Part shown: one piece after another, positions 28,647-28,717 of the stretch | Numbering within the stretch: the first letter of the stretch is position 1 | How the letters are laid out: each line of letters opens with the position of its first letter | NCBI RefSeq assembly: GCF_000955955.1 | Contig: NZ_JYJG01000330.1 | Location: forward strand, 1-28,717 | Direction of reading: 5' to 3' | DNA length: 28,717 bases | Source: Lentzea aerocolonigenes | Lineage (GTDB): Bacteria; Actinomycetota; Actinomycetes; Mycobacteriales; Pseudonocardiaceae | Notes under the pieces: generated by a model | Told to the model about the DNA's origin: nothing | Seen by the model: the letters and a program-made list of their open reading frames with translations, nothing else | The model's database searches: none | Translations under genes and position numbers: made by a program

Positions 28647-28717
28647 GCACGCTGATCGTCGGCGCTTCGGCCGCCGGTCTCGCTTGTGCCGAGGCGTTGC
28701 GCCGCAAGGGCCACACC
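28643..28717 (+). CDS. FAD-dependent ferredoxin reductase (partial, cut by window end)
   Basis: The first 25 codons are visible: MSTLIVGASAAGLACAEALRRKGHT. This is an N-terminal Rossmann FAD-binding motif (GASAAG) of NAD(P)H-ferredoxin reductases such as the putidaredoxin-reductase type. The GTG at 28643 overlaps the ferredoxin stop (GTGA). It completes the P450 electron chain. The rest lies beyond the window. Confidence 0.8.
   Translation, partial: MSTLIVGASAAGLACAEALRRKGHT

Overview
The window is GC-rich actinomycete DNA. The gene content (nSTAND/WD40 proteins, a large LuxR-type ATPase regulator, secreted glycosidases, P450 with ferredoxin, VanX with D-Ala ligase, many 4-nt GTGA/ATGA gene overlaps) suggests a Pseudonocardiales-like organism. 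That placement is inference. No tRNA, rRNA, CRISPR array or intact transposon was seen.

Layout, left to right. (1) 12-4031: a Vms1/eRF1-like (baeRF, Rv2629/Balon-type) protein on the minus strand, a small membrane-protein ORF containing a strong hairpin, and a MalT/LAL-type LuxR regulator. (2) 4090-6066: a bidirectional terminator, a Tat-exported GH105-type hydrolase, and an 870-bp gene-free interval holding two ~227-bp direct repeats and six related stem-loops with C5 loops. (3) 6067-9412: a divergent NAD-dependent DNA ligase, a DUF6653-like membrane protein, a TetR regulator with twin 14-bp operators, and a small hypothetical protein. (4) 9510-11587: a diaminopropionate ammonia-lyase-like PLP enzyme coupled to an M20 deacylase. 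(5) 11636-15976: an HTH-nSTAND-WD40 protein with an abnormal C-terminus, a decayed fragment of a second WD40 gene on the other strand, and a MerR regulator. (6) 16012-17107: a promoter, a 17-codon leader peptide, an apparent translational attenuator, a double-GNAT acetyltransferase and an IF-1 paralogue. (7) 17201-21824: a GH5-like secreted protein whose catalytic residues are altered, convergent with a four-gene coupled operon vanX-alr-ddl-acyltransferase. (8) 21932-24110: a MerR-type promoter, a metallo-beta-lactamase-fold hydrolase, a NAD kinase and a GNAT. (9) 24177-26478: an exported alpha/beta hydrolase and a convergent MFS exporter. (10) 26489-28717: a shared operator, then P450, TetR, [3Fe-4S] ferredoxin and the start of a ferredoxin reductase.

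How the genes work together. The P450, ferredoxin and reductase form one electron-transfer operon, with its own TetR and probably the divergent exporter under the same operator. The vanX-alr-ddl set makes a D-Ala-ending dipeptide and destroys D-Ala-D-Ala, as glycopeptide-resistance cassettes do. Its neighbouring acyltransferase-3 protein, next to a racemase, recalls the two halves of VanT. The most unusual unit is region 6: a leader peptide whose codons can pair with downstream RNA, next to a hairpin that sequesters the ribosome-binding site of an acetyltransferase/IF-1 operon. This is the layout of antibiotic-inducible resistance genes such as ermC, but attached to a translation initiation factor.
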